64,000 bases of DNA from Gloeomargarita sp. SRBZ-1_bins_9 (GTDB lineage Bacteria; Cyanobacteriota; Cyanobacteriia; Gloeomargaritales; Gloeomargaritaceae): NCBI GenBank assembly GCA_039794565.1, contig JAUQVX010000004.1:1-64000 (forward strand), written 5' to 3'. The position numbers and the translations under genes were made by a program. The notes below the pieces were generated by a model. The model ran no database searches. It was not told where the DNA came from and saw nothing but the letters and a program-made list of their open reading frames with translations. This document shows positions 1 to 8,652 of this stretch, piece after piece; the first letter of the stretch is position 1, and the number at the start of each line of letters is the position of its first letter.

Positions 1-360
1 GGCCGCTTTTTGACCAATGGCAGGATTGCCCCCGGCCCCTAACCCCCGGGTCAGTTTTTGCCCAATTTGCAGCCGTTTGGCACTGGGTGAACAGTGATGG
101 AGCGCCTGGGCATCGGTATTAATAATCCAAAACTCCACCCCCGTCAAATGGCTGTGAATCATGCGATTAACCGCGTTGCCACCGCCGCCCCCCACGCCGA
201 TAACCTTAATCCGGGCCAGGTTGCTAGGTACAATTTCGTTACTGTAAGTCACCGGTTCGCCCTGATGTGTCGGCATAGGATGTACATCCCCATTGGCCAA
301 TCGGGTTTCGTTAACGAGGGTGGCGTCATGGGCTGGTTGGTTGTCCTCCTGGATGGACAT
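1..360 (-). CDS. ftsZ: Cell division GTPase FtsZ, N-terminal part (cut by window edge)
   Basis: The reverse strand reads 120 codons of FtsZ from an ATG at 360 and runs off the left edge. FtsZ is the tubulin-like GTPase that polymerises into the division ring at mid-cell. After a variable, hydrophilic 45-residue tail come the first beta strand and the glycine-rich nucleotide loop [13 protein letters not shown] (about residues 55-67), then [10 protein letters not shown] and the segment with GLGAGGNP, all characteristic of FtsZ. A purine-rich stretch (GGTAGGGAGAGC) just before the ATG can act as ribosome binding site. The long N-terminal tail before the GTPase core is common in cyanobacterial FtsZ. 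The rest of the protein, including the tubulin signature, is outside the window. Confidence 0.94.
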   Translation of the reverse strand, partial: MSIQEDNQPAHDATLVNETRLANGDVHPMPTHQGEPVTYSNEIVPSNLARIKVIGVGGGGGNAVNRMIHSHLTGVEFWIINTDAQALHHCSPSAKRLQIGQKLTRGLGAGGNPAIGQKAA

Positions 361-520
361 GCTCTCCCTACCGGTAGGTCGCCGCTCTAGTTGGTCAGAA
401 CCACCGTATTTATCCCTAACATATTAGAGGGTCTCTGGAAAAAAAGAAACTTCCCTATGGTTTTTTCCCTCCTTCCTGACCCCCTCACCTGCATTGTACT
501 GATTTTGGGGTGCACCGCCG

Positions 521-1738
521 ATGGACCTGCGTGAATCGTTTGCCATGGCCACCCGCACCCTGGTCGCCCACCGTTTGCGCAGCTTCCTGACGGTGCTGGG
601 GATCGTGATCGGCAATGCCGCCGTTATCGCCATGGTGGGGGTGGGCCAGGCCGCCCAGCGCTACACCGCCGAACAATTGGCTTCCCTGGGGACCAACGTG
701 TTGTTTGTGGTACCAGGGCGAGAGGATGCCCGCCGACGGGGGATTGAACCACCGGCCACCCTCACCTGGGAAGATGCCCAAGCCATCGCCACCCAAGTCC
801 CCACCGTGCGCTGGGTAGCCCCCCAAATCAACGACAGCACCCTGGCGAGTTTTGGCAACCGTACCACCCCCACGACCCTGATCGGCACTGTGCCCGACTT
901 TTTCCGGGTGCAAGATTTTGCCCTGCAACAGGGCCGGTTTTTTCAGGAACTGGATGTGCAACGGCAGGCCCGGGTGGTGGTGCTGGGGAGCGATCTGGCT
1001 GCTAAACTTTTCGGGGACCGATCGCCTGTGGGAGAGCGTATCCGGCTGCGGAACTTGAGCTTTGAAGTGATCGGGGTACTGGCACCCAAGGGGGCGTTTT
1101 TGGGAACCAACCGGGATGACGCGGCCTACATTCCCTTGACGACCATGGCCTATCAACTCACGGGTCGCCGGTCCCCCTATGGATTAACGGTGGCGTTTAT
1201 TGCCGTTTCCGCCCGGGATGAAACCAGCGTGAGGGCGGCCCAGTTTCAAATCACCAACCTGTTGCGCCGACGCCATCAAATTGTGGACGAGGATGACTTC
1301 TACATCCGCACCCAGAAGGAAGCAGTGGCCATTGCCGGGAATATCACGGGGGTGCTGACGATCCTGTTGGCGGCGACAGCGGGAATTTCCCTATTGGTGG
1401 GGGGCATCGGCATTATGAACATCATGCTGGTGTCCGTGACCGAGCGCACCCAGGAAATCGGTTTGCGCAAGGCGGTGGGGGCCACGGAAGGGGACATTCT
1501 CCAGCAGTTTTTACTGGAAGCGATGGTGCTAGCGGTGGCCGGCGGGGTGTTGGGAACGCTGGTGGGCACAGCGGGCGTCCTGGGGATCGGGTTGGTCACT
1601 CCCCTGCAAACCCGGGTGTCCTGGGAAGCGGTGCTCCTGGCGGTGGGGGTTTCGGGGACGATCGGGCTGGTGTTCGGCGTGGCCCCGGCGCAACGGGCGG
1701 CCCAACTGGATCCCATTGTCGCTTTGCGGAGCACCTAA
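521..1738 (+). CDS. MacB/FtsX-type ABC transporter permease
   Basis: A 405-residue membrane subunit of an ABC exporter of the MacB/LolC type. A first membrane segment (about residues 18-40) is followed by a large extracytoplasmic MacB-type domain (to about 270) and three further helices forming the FtsX domain, with the typical ISLLVGGIGIMNIMLVSVTE and TQEIGLRKAVGA motifs. The ATPase follows after only 3 nt, so the pair is one operon. Such transporters move peptides, lipoproteins, antibiotics or other hydrophobic molecules out of the membrane; the substrate here cannot be read from the sequence. No HlyD-type adaptor gene lies in the visible neighbourhood, though one is often next to such pairs. 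Confidence 0.9.
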   Translation: MDLRESFAMATRTLVAHRLRSFLTVLGIVIGNAAVIAMVGVGQAAQRYTAEQLASLGTNVLFVVPGREDARRRGIEPPATLTWEDAQAIATQVPTVRWVAPQINDSTLASFGNRTTPTTLIGTVPDFFRVQDFALQQGRFFQELDVQRQARVVVLGSDLAAKLFGDRSPVGERIRLRNLSFEVIGVLAPKGAFLGTNRDDAAYIPLTTMAYQLTGRRSPYGLTVAFIAVSARDETSVRAAQFQITNLLRRRHQIVDEDDFYIRTQKEAVAIAGNITGVLTILLAATAGISLLVGGIGIMNIMLVSVTERTQEIGLRKAVGATEGDILQQFLLEAMVLAVAGGVLGTLVGTAGVLGIGLVTPLQTRVSWEAVLLAVGVSGTIGLVFGVAPAQRAAQLDPIVALRST

Positions 1739-1741
1739 ACC

Positions 1742-2461
1742 ATGAAAGCGCCCCTGATTCGGCTGCTGAATGTGAGCAAGGTCTATGGGCTGGGGGAAAA
1801 CCAGGTCCAGGCGCTGCACAACGTGTCCCTAGAGATTCAGCCGGGGGAGTACTGCGCGATTATGGGGGCGTCGGGTTCGGGCAAGTCCACCGCCATGAAC
1901 ATCATCGGTTGTCTGGACCGGCCCACCGCCGGCGATTACTATTTACAGGGAGAAAACGTGGCCCGTTGTTCCTCAACGGAATTGGCCTACATCCGTAACC
2001 GGCAAATCGGGTTTGTGTTTCAACAGTTTCACCTACTGCCCCAGCTAACCGCCCTGGAAAATGTGATGTTGCCCTTGATCTATGCCGGCGTCCCCCCCCG
2101 AGAACGGCAACAACGGGCGCGCTTGGCCCTGGAACAGGTGGGTCTGGGGCATCGCCTGCACAACAAACCCAACCAACTGTCGGGGGGGCAACAACAGCGG
2201 GTGGCGATCGCTCGGGCCATGGTGAACCATCCGGCTTTGCTCCTGGCCGACGAACCCACCGGCGCCTTGGATTCCCGCACCAGCCAAGAGGTGATGGATT
2301 TGTTTGCCGCATTGCACCAGCAGGGAGTCACGATTGTCATAGTCACCCACGAAGCGGACATCGCCCGTCGCGCCGAACGGATCATCTGGTTTCGCGATGG
2401 TCAGGTCTTGCACGACCACCTGCACCCCGACGATATTCACCAGGCCATCCGGGCCATGTAG
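1742..2461 (+). CDS. MacB/LolD-type ABC transporter ATP-binding protein
   Basis: A 239-residue ATPase of the LolD/MacB branch. It has Walker A GASGSGKST (about residues 42-50), Q-loop region IGFVFQQFHLLPQLT, signature LSGGQQQRVAIARAMV, Walker B ALLLADEPTGALD and the switch histidine in VIVTHEADIA. It pairs with the permease just upstream, and the two start and stop codons are 3 nt apart. The TGALD continuation of Walker B and the length agree with the lipoprotein/MacB family rather than nutrient importers. The single HIP1-like octamer I noticed in the window (2204-2211) falls inside this gene. Confidence 0.92.
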   Translation: MKAPLIRLLNVSKVYGLGENQVQALHNVSLEIQPGEYCAIMGASGSGKSTAMNIIGCLDRPTAGDYYLQGENVARCSSTELAYIRNRQIGFVFQQFHLLPQLTALENVMLPLIYAGVPPRERQQRARLALEQVGLGHRLHNKPNQLSGGQQQRVAIARAMVNHPALLLADEPTGALDSRTSQEVMDLFAALHQQGVTIVIVTHEADIARRAERIIWFRDGQVLHDHLHPDDIHQAIRAM

Positions 2462-2535
2462 TACAGGAACAATACGGACAACCGCCCCCAGCTAAGGCCC
2501 AGCAGTCCAGTTTCCCACCCTAACCAACCCCATGG

Positions 2536-2949
2536 TTAATCCGGCAAGCGGCAAGAGATGAGGTGAAATTCCTCTTCCCGGCGCGCTAGTTCGGCGTAGC
2601 ACCGGGGGGGCGGCACCGGCAGGTTTTGCAGGTAAAAGAAGGTGGCCTGGGCACCCGCTTCCAGAAACAGCACCACCTCCCTAGTAGGGTCGTAGTGGTC
2701 CACCACCTGCAAAAAATGGGCCAGCCAGAATTGGTGGGACAGCAGGGGCATATCTGGGGTGACCAGCCAGGCCCGCAACAGGGGCAACAGCCGCGACCGG
2801 GGCACAAAGTAGGTGGGGCAATCCTCCCCCTGGCTGCGGTTGAGGGTGCAAATGACGGCCCCGCGCCCGATCTGGAGAAACCCCGCCCAGGCGTTATACC
2901 CCAGCACCAGGTGATTGGTGGTGATAAACCGGGCGTGCCCATCCCCCAT
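2536..2949 (-). CDS. Conserved-looking hypothetical protein, translationally coupled to metE
   Basis: A 137-residue protein whose ATG (2949-2947) overlaps the metE stop codon by one base (TGATG), so it is probably translated by re-initiation after metE. An open frame extends further upstream but lies inside metE, and this start is the natural one. I do not recognise the family. The sequence is globular, with no signal peptide or membrane helix, many aromatic residues (YNAWAGFLQIG, HQFWLAHFLQVVDHY) and an acidic/basic C-terminus (ELARREEEFHLISC). Tight coupling to B12-independent methionine synthase suggests expression under the same cobalamin control, but no role in methionine synthesis can be claimed. 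Confidence 0.65.
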   Translation of the reverse strand: MGDGHARFITTNHLVLGYNAWAGFLQIGRGAVICTLNRSQGEDCPTYFVPRSRLLPLLRAWLVTPDMPLLSHQFWLAHFLQVVDHYDPTREVVLFLEAGAQATFFYLQNLPVPPPRCYAELARREEEFHLISCRLPD

Positions 2950-5210
2950 CACTGGCTGGACCCCTGTACCTGCGCCCGGAGCTGTTGCGCCGCCGCCACC
3001 ATGTTTTTCAGGGCGGGGATGACCTCCTCCCACCGGCGGGTTTTCAGGCCACAGTCGGGATTCACCCAGATTTGCTCCGCCGGCAGGTGGGCCAAGCCCT
3101 GTTGCAGCAGTTGCACCATCTGCTCGGTGGGGGGAATCGCTGGGCTGTGGACATCATAGACCCCGTTACCCACCTGGTGCCGGTAGCCCCCCGCCACGAT
3201 CTGCATCAGGGTCTGGTTGTTGCTGCGGCTGTTTTCAATGGACAGAACATCCGCGTCCAGGCGTTGGATGTGCTCGATGATGTCCCCAAATTCCGAATAG
3301 CACATGTGGGTGTGGATTTGGGTTTCCGGACGGGCCACCCCGGCTGCCAGGCGAAAAGCATCCACCGCCCAGGTGAGATACTCATCCCACCGCTCCGGTT
3401 TCAGGGGCAGTCCTTCCCGCAGCGCCGGTTCGTCAATTTGGATCATGCGGGCACCCGCCGCCTCCAAATCTGCCACCTCGTCCCGCAGCGCCAAAGCTAT
3501 CTGGAACGCCTGTTCCCGGCGGGAAATATCCGGACGGGGGAACGACCAATTCAACATGGTCACAGGTCCAGTGAGCATTCCTTTAACCGGTTTGCTCGTC
3601 AGGGACTGGGCCACTTGAAACTCCCGCACCGTCATGGGCTGGGTCCGGGCAATATCGCCGTAGATAATTGGGGGACGTACACAGCGGCTGCCGTAGCTTT
3701 GCACCCAGCCGTGCTCAGTCAAGGCAAACCCCGACAGTCGCTGGGCAAAAAATTCCACCATGTCCGTGCGCTCAAACTCCCCATGCACCAGCACATCCAG
3801 GCCAATCTCCTCCTGGTAGCGGATGCACTTGGCAATTTCGGCATCAATGGCCGCCTCGTACTCCGCCTGGGTGATCTGCCCCCGCTTAAGCTTCACCCGC
3901 AATTGACGCACCTCAGGCGTTTGGGGAAACGAACCAATGGTCGTTGTGGGCAAGGGGGGCAAAACCGGCTGGCGCGCCTTGCGTTCCTCGTAAGGCAAGG
4001 GCCGGCTAAAGTCGCTGGGTTTCAGGTTTTGCAGGCGCTCACGCACCCCTGGATTGACCGGGCGAAAACCCTCAAAGACTTGCCACCGTTGGTTTATGGC
4101 TTGGAGTTCTTTTTCCGCCTGGGTCTCCCCCTGTAACGCCTGGGCCAGCAACCGCACCTCCCCCAACTTTTGTTGGGCAAAACTCAACACCTGGTGCAAG
4201 GGCGTCGGGAGTTGAGTTTCCAGGTCCACGTCGTAGGGCACAAACTGTAGGGACGCCGACGGTTGCACCCGCAGTCGGGGAGCAAGGGATTGGAGGGTGC
4301 GCAGGGTTGCGATCACCGCCTCCGGGGAAATGGCCCAGACATTACGGGCGTCCACCACCCCGGCCCCTAGCACCTTGTCACCGGGGAAGCCGTACTGCTG
4401 TACCAGGGCCAGATTGTTTCCCCGGGTGAAATCCAAACTGAGGCCCGCCACCGGTAGTTGCACCACCCAGGGATAGGCGCTCCCCAGGTCGTCAAAGTAG
4501 GTCACCAGGTGGATGGGTAACCCCACTTGCGCCAGGGTCTGGTAGGTGGTTTGGTAGAAGGATTGATACCGGTCGGCATCTCCTAGTACCAACGCTGGTT
4601 CGTGGATTTGCACCTCCACCACCCCCAGGCGTTGCAGTTCCTCCAATAGGGAGACATAGCGCGGGGTGAGTTCCCCCAGCAACACCGCCAGGTCCACCGT
4701 TGTGCGACTCAAACGCACCAGGGTTAAGGGTCCCAACACCAGGGGCACCGCCCGTTGCCCCAACACCGTTTGCGCCCGTTGGACAGTGGTCAAAAAGTCA
4801 CTGAAATCCGCTGGTTGCAGAGGAACAGTGATTTCTGGGACCAGGTAGTGGTAGTTGGTATCGAACCACTTGGTCATCTCCAGGGCCGGAACCCCCATTT
4901 GCCCCCGCGCCATGGCGAAATAGCGATCCAATCCCGCCCAATGCCGGAACCGTTCCGGGACAATGCCGAACCGCAGACTCCAGTCCAGCACCCCATCGTA
5001 CAGGCTCATGTCGCCCACCCCGATGCGGTCAATCCCGGCAGCCTGTTGGGTTTGCCAGTTTTGCTGTTCAATCGCCTGCGCCGCCTGATACAGGCCCGAT
5101 TCGTCCAACTGCCCTTGCCAAAAGGCTTCCAGGGCCTTTTTCAGTTCCCGCTGTTTGCCGATGCGGGGATACCCCAATGTCGCCGTTTGTACAGCTGTCC
5201 CCTGAGTCAT
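2949..5210 (-). CDS. metE: Cobalamin-independent methionine synthase MetE
   Basis: A 753-residue enzyme, the usual length for MetE. It transfers the methyl group of 5-methyltetrahydropteroyl-tri-glutamate to homocysteine without B12, in the cytosol. The N-terminal half begins with the family signature LGYPRIGKQRELKKALE. The catalytic half carries TTTIGSFPQT, the substrate and zinc region HTHMCYSEFGDIIEHI (His and Cys ligands), EIENSRS-like SIENSRSN, and NPDCGLKTRRWEEV near the end with the last Cys ligand. A cobalamin riboswitch lies about 250 nt upstream on the same strand, so the gene should be shut down when B12 is available. That would make sense if the cell also has the B12-dependent MetH, which is not in this window. 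Confidence 0.97.
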   Translation of the reverse strand: MTQGTAVQTATLGYPRIGKQRELKKALEAFWQGQLDESGLYQAAQAIEQQNWQTQQAAGIDRIGVGDMSLYDGVLDWSLRFGIVPERFRHWAGLDRYFAMARGQMGVPALEMTKWFDTNYHYLVPEITVPLQPADFSDFLTTVQRAQTVLGQRAVPLVLGPLTLVRLSRTTVDLAVLLGELTPRYVSLLEELQRLGVVEVQIHEPALVLGDADRYQSFYQTTYQTLAQVGLPIHLVTYFDDLGSAYPWVVQLPVAGLSLDFTRGNNLALVQQYGFPGDKVLGAGVVDARNVWAISPEAVIATLRTLQSLAPRLRVQPSASLQFVPYDVDLETQLPTPLHQVLSFAQQKLGEVRLLAQALQGETQAEKELQAINQRWQVFEGFRPVNPGVRERLQNLKPSDFSRPLPYEERKARQPVLPPLPTTTIGSFPQTPEVRQLRVKLKRGQITQAEYEAAIDAEIAKCIRYQEEIGLDVLVHGEFERTDMVEFFAQRLSGFALTEHGWVQSYGSRCVRPPIIYGDIARTQPMTVREFQVAQSLTSKPVKGMLTGPVTMLNWSFPRPDISRREQAFQIALALRDEVADLEAAGARMIQIDEPALREGLPLKPERWDEYLTWAVDAFRLAAGVARPETQIHTHMCYSEFGDIIEHIQRLDADVLSIENSRSNNQTLMQIVAGGYRHQVGNGVYDVHSPAIPPTEQMVQLLQQGLAHLPAEQIWVNPDCGLKTRRWEEVIPALKNMVAAAQQLRAQVQGSSQ

Positions 5211-5457
5211 CGTTCTCCCATCCTCTTGCCCAAAAACGACTCAATTTGCCCGGTTCCCCTGCCGACTAGCCCCCAATGCAGGGTCATTCCCAGGACAAAC
5301 AAAAATCAACCGAGGCCACCTACGGCATTGGCCCCTAAACAGCCTCGATGTCAGCCGGTTTTACCATCACCCACGGGCCCGACACCGGTTCGGTTGTGGA
5401 CAATCCTGACGCTGAGTAACCATCATCTGTACCTCGCAGACTAGGGTGGACAAACAA

Positions 5458-5476
5458 ACGCCTCCAAGGGAGACGC
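5458..5476 (-). terminator. Hairpin with T-rich tail: likely riboswitch terminator
   Basis: On the minus strand an 8-bp stem (GCGTCTCC / GGAGGCGT, two G-U pairs) with a 3-nt loop is followed by TTGTTTG. It sits directly after the cobalamin aptamer and 250 nt before metE. It could be the intrinsic terminator of the expression platform. The tail is short for a strong terminator, so this assignment is tentative. Confidence 0.45.
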
Positions 5477-5597
5477 ATCGGCGGGCATCCTGACTGAGCA
5501 ACCTCTCTAGGTTGGCATCACAGTTGCGGGACAGCGCCGGATTCGCACCGGACTTTCCCCCTTGCGTCTGATGGCTGGCCCCCATCAGAACCGACTA
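5477..5597 (-). promoter_or_regulatory. Cobalamin (B12) riboswitch upstream of metE
   Basis: Read on the minus strand, the segment contains the conserved cobalamin aptamer landmarks in order: GCCAGCC (about 5578-5572), AGTCCGGTGCGAATCCGG, GCTGTCCCGCAACTGTGATGCC and AGTCAGGATGCCCGCC. These match the B12-box core and surrounding stems of the class I adenosyl/methylcobalamin riboswitch. The gene downstream on the same strand is metE, a known target of this class. Binding of cobalamin in the nascent leader is expected to switch metE off. The aptamer edges are approximate. The large distance to the metE start favours control of transcription rather than of the ribosome binding site. Confidence 0.93.
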
Positions 5598-5603
5598 GCC
5601 ACG

Positions 5604-5613
5604 ACTATAGCAC
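5604..5613 (-). promoter_or_regulatory. Extended -10 promoter for the metE leader
   Basis: The minus strand reads GTGCTATAGT, an extended -10 element (TGN then TATAGT, 5609-5604), ending about 7 nt before the first bases of the cobalamin aptamer. Transcription would therefore begin right at the riboswitch. No good -35 hexamer is visible, which is acceptable for an extended -10 promoter. Confidence 0.55.
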
Positions 5614-5700
5614 AGGCCACCACCCCCTTTCGGGCGTAATCTCCCGTTACAGATTGTTGAGTTTTGTTATACTGGGGGCCAAGGTCTGGCGGGGTGAGCG

Positions 5701-6645
5701 ATGGCCGGGGAAACGCAGACTGCTTGTCGCCTAGGGCAGACGGAGGTACAGGTAAGTCCCTTGGGGGTGGGCACCTGGGCCTGGGGGGATACCCTGTTTT
5801 GGGACTACGGCAAGCAGTACAGCGACCAGGATTTGGCAGCAGCCTACCGGGCCAGTATTGAAGCGGGCGTCACCTTTTTTGACACGGCGGAGGTCTATGG
5901 GCTAGGGCGGTCGGAGCAACTGTTGGGGAAATTTGTACGCGAAACCGGGCGAGCCGCGGTGATTGCCACCAAGTTCATGCCCTTTCCCTGGCGGTTGTGG
6001 CCCCAGACGCTCTTGGATGCCCTACGGGCCAGTATTCAGCGGTTAGGGGTGGACTGGGTGGACCTGTATCAAATTCACTGGCCGGTGCATTTCCCGGTTT
6101 CCCTGGCCGGTTGGATGCAGGCCCTGGCGGACGCGGTAGCCCTAGGGTTGACCCGGGCAGTGGGGGTTTCCAACTACTCCCTGGTGCAGATGCAGGAGGC
6201 CTGGCGGGTGTTGGCCGACCGGGGGGTACCTCTTGCCAGCAACCAGGTGGAGTACAGCTTGGTGTGCCGGGCACCGGAGCGCAGTGGTCTGTTGCAGCGC
6301 TGTCAGGAACTGGGGATTACCCTGATTGCCTACAGTCCCTTGGGCATGGGGTTGCTCACCGGCAAGTACACGGTGGACCATCCTCCCCCTAAAGCCCGCG
6401 GGTTGCGTTTCCACCGGGAGCGGTTGCGGCAGGTGCAACCCCTACAGGGGTTACTACGGGAAATCGGCCAGCAGTACGGCAAAACCCCGGCCCAAGTGGC
6501 CTTGAATTGGGTGATTTGCAAAGGGGCACTACCCATCCCCGGGGCCAAAAATGCCCGCCAGGCCCAGGAAAATGCGGGGGCCTTGGGGTGGCGTTTGAGC
6601 GATGACGATGTGCGGGCGTTGGACCAGGCCAGCCCCAATTGGTGA
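5701..6645 (+). CDS. Aldo/keto reductase
   Basis: A 314-residue NAD(P)H-dependent oxidoreductase of the aldo/keto reductase superfamily. The catalytic tetrad is visible: Asp and Tyr in FFDTAEVYGLGRSE, Lys in VIATKFMP and His in DLYQIHWP. The C-terminal cofactor region contains LIAYSPLGMGLLTGKY and the phosphate-binding PIPGAKNARQAQENA. The physiological substrate is unknown; close cyanobacterial and plastid relatives are annotated only as reductases. The ATG at 5701 gives a natural N-terminus. A -10-like TATACT (5668-5673) lies 27 nt upstream. The gene is divergent from metE and convergent with malQ (8-nt gap). Confidence 0.92.
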   Translation: MAGETQTACRLGQTEVQVSPLGVGTWAWGDTLFWDYGKQYSDQDLAAAYRASIEAGVTFFDTAEVYGLGRSEQLLGKFVRETGRAAVIATKFMPFPWRLWPQTLLDALRASIQRLGVDWVDLYQIHWPVHFPVSLAGWMQALADAVALGLTRAVGVSNYSLVQMQEAWRVLADRGVPLASNQVEYSLVCRAPERSGLLQRCQELGITLIAYSPLGMGLLTGKYTVDHPPPKARGLRFHRERLRQVQPLQGLLREIGQQYGKTPAQVALNWVICKGALPIPGAKNARQAQENAGALGWRLSDDDVRALDQASPNW

Positions 6646-6653
6646 GGACCGCT

Positions 6654-8171
6654 TCACTCGACCGCCGCTGGTTCAGGCCACTTGTGGTGGGCACGGCCAT
6701 AGGTGCGGGTAAGGTGGGCCAATTTGGCGGCCAGCTCAGGGGTGAGACAGTCGGCGGTGCAACGCCATTCCCAATTGCCTCCCGTGGCCCCGGGCGCGTT
6801 CATGCGACCTTCGGGACCCAACCCCAGCACATCCTGAAACGGAATAATGCACCAGCGGGCTACGGACATCATCGCCAGGCGAATGAAATCCCAATGGATG
6901 CCCTGGGCGCTCAGGTGCCCCAAATAGCGAATCACCCGCCGTTGCGTTTCCCCATCCAACGTCTCATACCAGGCGACCGTGGTGGGGTTGTCGTGGGTGC
7001 CGGTGTAAACCACGCAGTTGGCCGTGAAATTGTAGGTCAAAAAGGGGTTATCCGGGTTGCCATCAAATCCAAATTGCAACACTTTAGTACCGGGCAGGGC
7101 AAAAGCATCCCGCAGAGCCTCCACCTCTGGGGTAATCACCCCCAAATCCTCCACGATGATGGGCAAATCCCCCAACTCCCGCTGCAACGTGCGCAACAGC
7201 TCCGCCCCTGGCGCCGGCACCCATTCCCCGTGGATGGCTGTGGTTTCCCCCTGGGGCACCCGCCAAAAGGACTCCAAACCCCGGAAGTGGTCAATGCGCA
7301 CCACATCCACCAGTTGTAATAGATGCCGGAATCGTTGCACCCACCAGGCAAAACCAGTTGCCGCCAACACCTCCCAGTTATAGACCGGGTTGCCCCACAG
7401 TTGCCCCGTTTCCGTGAAGTAATCCGGGGGCACCCCCGCCATAAAGGTCACCTGGCCCGTCTCCCGGTCCACGGCAAACAACTCTGGGTGCGCCCACACA
7501 TCCGCACTGTCATGGGCCACATAGATGGGTAAATCGCCGATAATGCGCACCTGCCGGTCATGGGCATACTGGCGCAGGGCCTGCCACTGATCCCAGAACA
7601 GGTACTGCAAAAAGGTATGGAATTCCTGGGCCGGTCGCACCTGGGCCTGCCAGTGGGCCAACGCCTGGGGTTCCCGCCTGGCCAGGGCCGGCTCCCACTC
7701 ATACCACGGTTGCCCCCCGTGGGTCTCCTTCAGGGCCATAAACAAGCTAAAGTCTGCGAGCCAGTGGGCCTGTTGTTCGGCAAACGCCTGCAAAGCGGCC
7801 ATGGCAGCGGCATCCTGCTGGAAGTAGTGCCAGGCTAACCGGAGCAAGGGCATTTTTTGCAGATAGGCCGCATCGTAATCCACCCGCCGGCTGGCCGTAG
7901 GGGGAGGGGACAGGTCCTTCGGCAACCATCCCCGCTCCTGCAAGGGTTCTAGGCTGATTAACAGGGGATTGCCCGCCATCGCCGAATAGGACAGGTAGGG
8001 GGAATTGCCGTAACCCGTTGGCCCCAGGGGCAAAATCTGCCACAGGCGCTGCTCGGCTTCCGCCAAAAAGTCAATCCACCGACGGCTGGCCGAACCCAAA
8101 TCCCCAATCCCCCACCCCCCCGGCAAGGAGGTCGGATGGAGCAAAATACCGCTGCACCGAGGCCAGGTCAT
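6654..8171 (-). CDS. malQ: 4-alpha-glucanotransferase (amylomaltase)
   Basis: About 505 residues, a GH77 disproportionating enzyme that moves alpha-1,4-glucan segments between maltooligosaccharides and so recycles short chains from glycogen breakdown. Family landmarks: GILLHPTSLPGGWGIGDLG at the start, GNSPYLSYSAMAGNPLLIS, the nucleophile region VVRIDHFRGLESFW, the acid/base region IIVEDLGVITPEVEALRD and YTGTHDNPTTVAWYE. The open frame extends to 8249, but the ATG at 8171 sits right before the conserved N-terminus and was chosen. It complements glgP at 35.7-38.2 kb, which yields glucose-1-phosphate from the same pool. Confidence 0.96.
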   Translation of the reverse strand: MTWPRCSGILLHPTSLPGGWGIGDLGSASRRWIDFLAEAEQRLWQILPLGPTGYGNSPYLSYSAMAGNPLLISLEPLQERGWLPKDLSPPPTASRRVDYDAAYLQKMPLLRLAWHYFQQDAAAMAALQAFAEQQAHWLADFSLFMALKETHGGQPWYEWEPALARREPQALAHWQAQVRPAQEFHTFLQYLFWDQWQALRQYAHDRQVRIIGDLPIYVAHDSADVWAHPELFAVDRETGQVTFMAGVPPDYFTETGQLWGNPVYNWEVLAATGFAWWVQRFRHLLQLVDVVRIDHFRGLESFWRVPQGETTAIHGEWVPAPGAELLRTLQRELGDLPIIVEDLGVITPEVEALRDAFALPGTKVLQFGFDGNPDNPFLTYNFTANCVVYTGTHDNPTTVAWYETLDGETQRRVIRYLGHLSAQGIHWDFIRLAMMSVARWCIIPFQDVLGLGPEGRMNAPGATGGNWEWRCTADCLTPELAAKLAHLTRTYGRAHHKWPEPAAVE

Positions 8172-8307
8172 GGTGACCCATGTAAATAAACATTTCAATC
8201 TTACCCCGCCGGTCGGGCAATTTCTGGCGCGTCGCCCAATTCCTGGCACAATAAATGTAAACAGCGCTTATTGCTCTGATAAGTTCTGTGACCTAGCAAC
8301 CCATTGG

Positions 8308-8652
8308 ATGACGACCATGACGACGACAACGACCAACACCCTGGAGACCATGCGCAAATTTGCGGAAACCTATGCCCAGCGGACGGGAACCTACTTTTGT
8401 GTTGATTTGGGCGTGACGGCGACGGTGATCCAGGGGCTGGCCAAGCACAAGGAGGAATTGGGGGCGCCCCTGTGTCCCTGCCGCCACTATGAAGATAAGG
8501 AGGCGGAAGCCAAGCAAGGGTTCTGGAATTGTCCCTGTGTACCCATGCGGGAACGGAAGGAATGCCACTGCATGCTGTTTTTGACCCCTGACCATGATTT
8601 TGCCGGCACTGCCCAGACGATTGACCCGGAATTTTTGGCCAATCACGCTTAA
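8308..8652 (+). CDS. ftrC: Ferredoxin-thioredoxin reductase catalytic subunit
   Basis: A 114-residue protein with all seven conserved cysteines of FtrC: C31, C56, C58, C75, C77, C86 and C88, including the CPCRHY and FWNCPCVPM motifs and the ECHCMLFL end. It holds a [4Fe-4S] cluster next to a redox-active disulphide and passes electrons from photosystem-I-reduced ferredoxin to thioredoxin, coupling enzyme activity to light. The ATG at 8308 was chosen over the earlier in-frame codons, which lack family similarity; a second ATG at 8317 is possible. The N-terminus is an odd run of threonines (MTTMTTTTTN). Its stop overlaps that of the convergent neighbour by 4 nt (TTAA). Confidence 0.97.
   Translation: MTTMTTTTTNTLETMRKFAETYAQRTGTYFCVDLGVTATVIQGLAKHKEELGAPLCPCRHYEDKEAEAKQGFWNCPCVPMRERKECHCMLFLTPDHDFAGTAQTIDPEFLANHA

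Noticed and set aside
485-1156. 223-codon minus-strand ORF opposite the ABC permease
   Set aside because: Overlaps the permease completely in antisense; composition (Gly/His/Gln) typical of a shadow frame.
2985-4136. 383-codon plus-strand ORF opposite metE
   Set aside because: Antisense shadow of metE; no domain or ribosome binding site.
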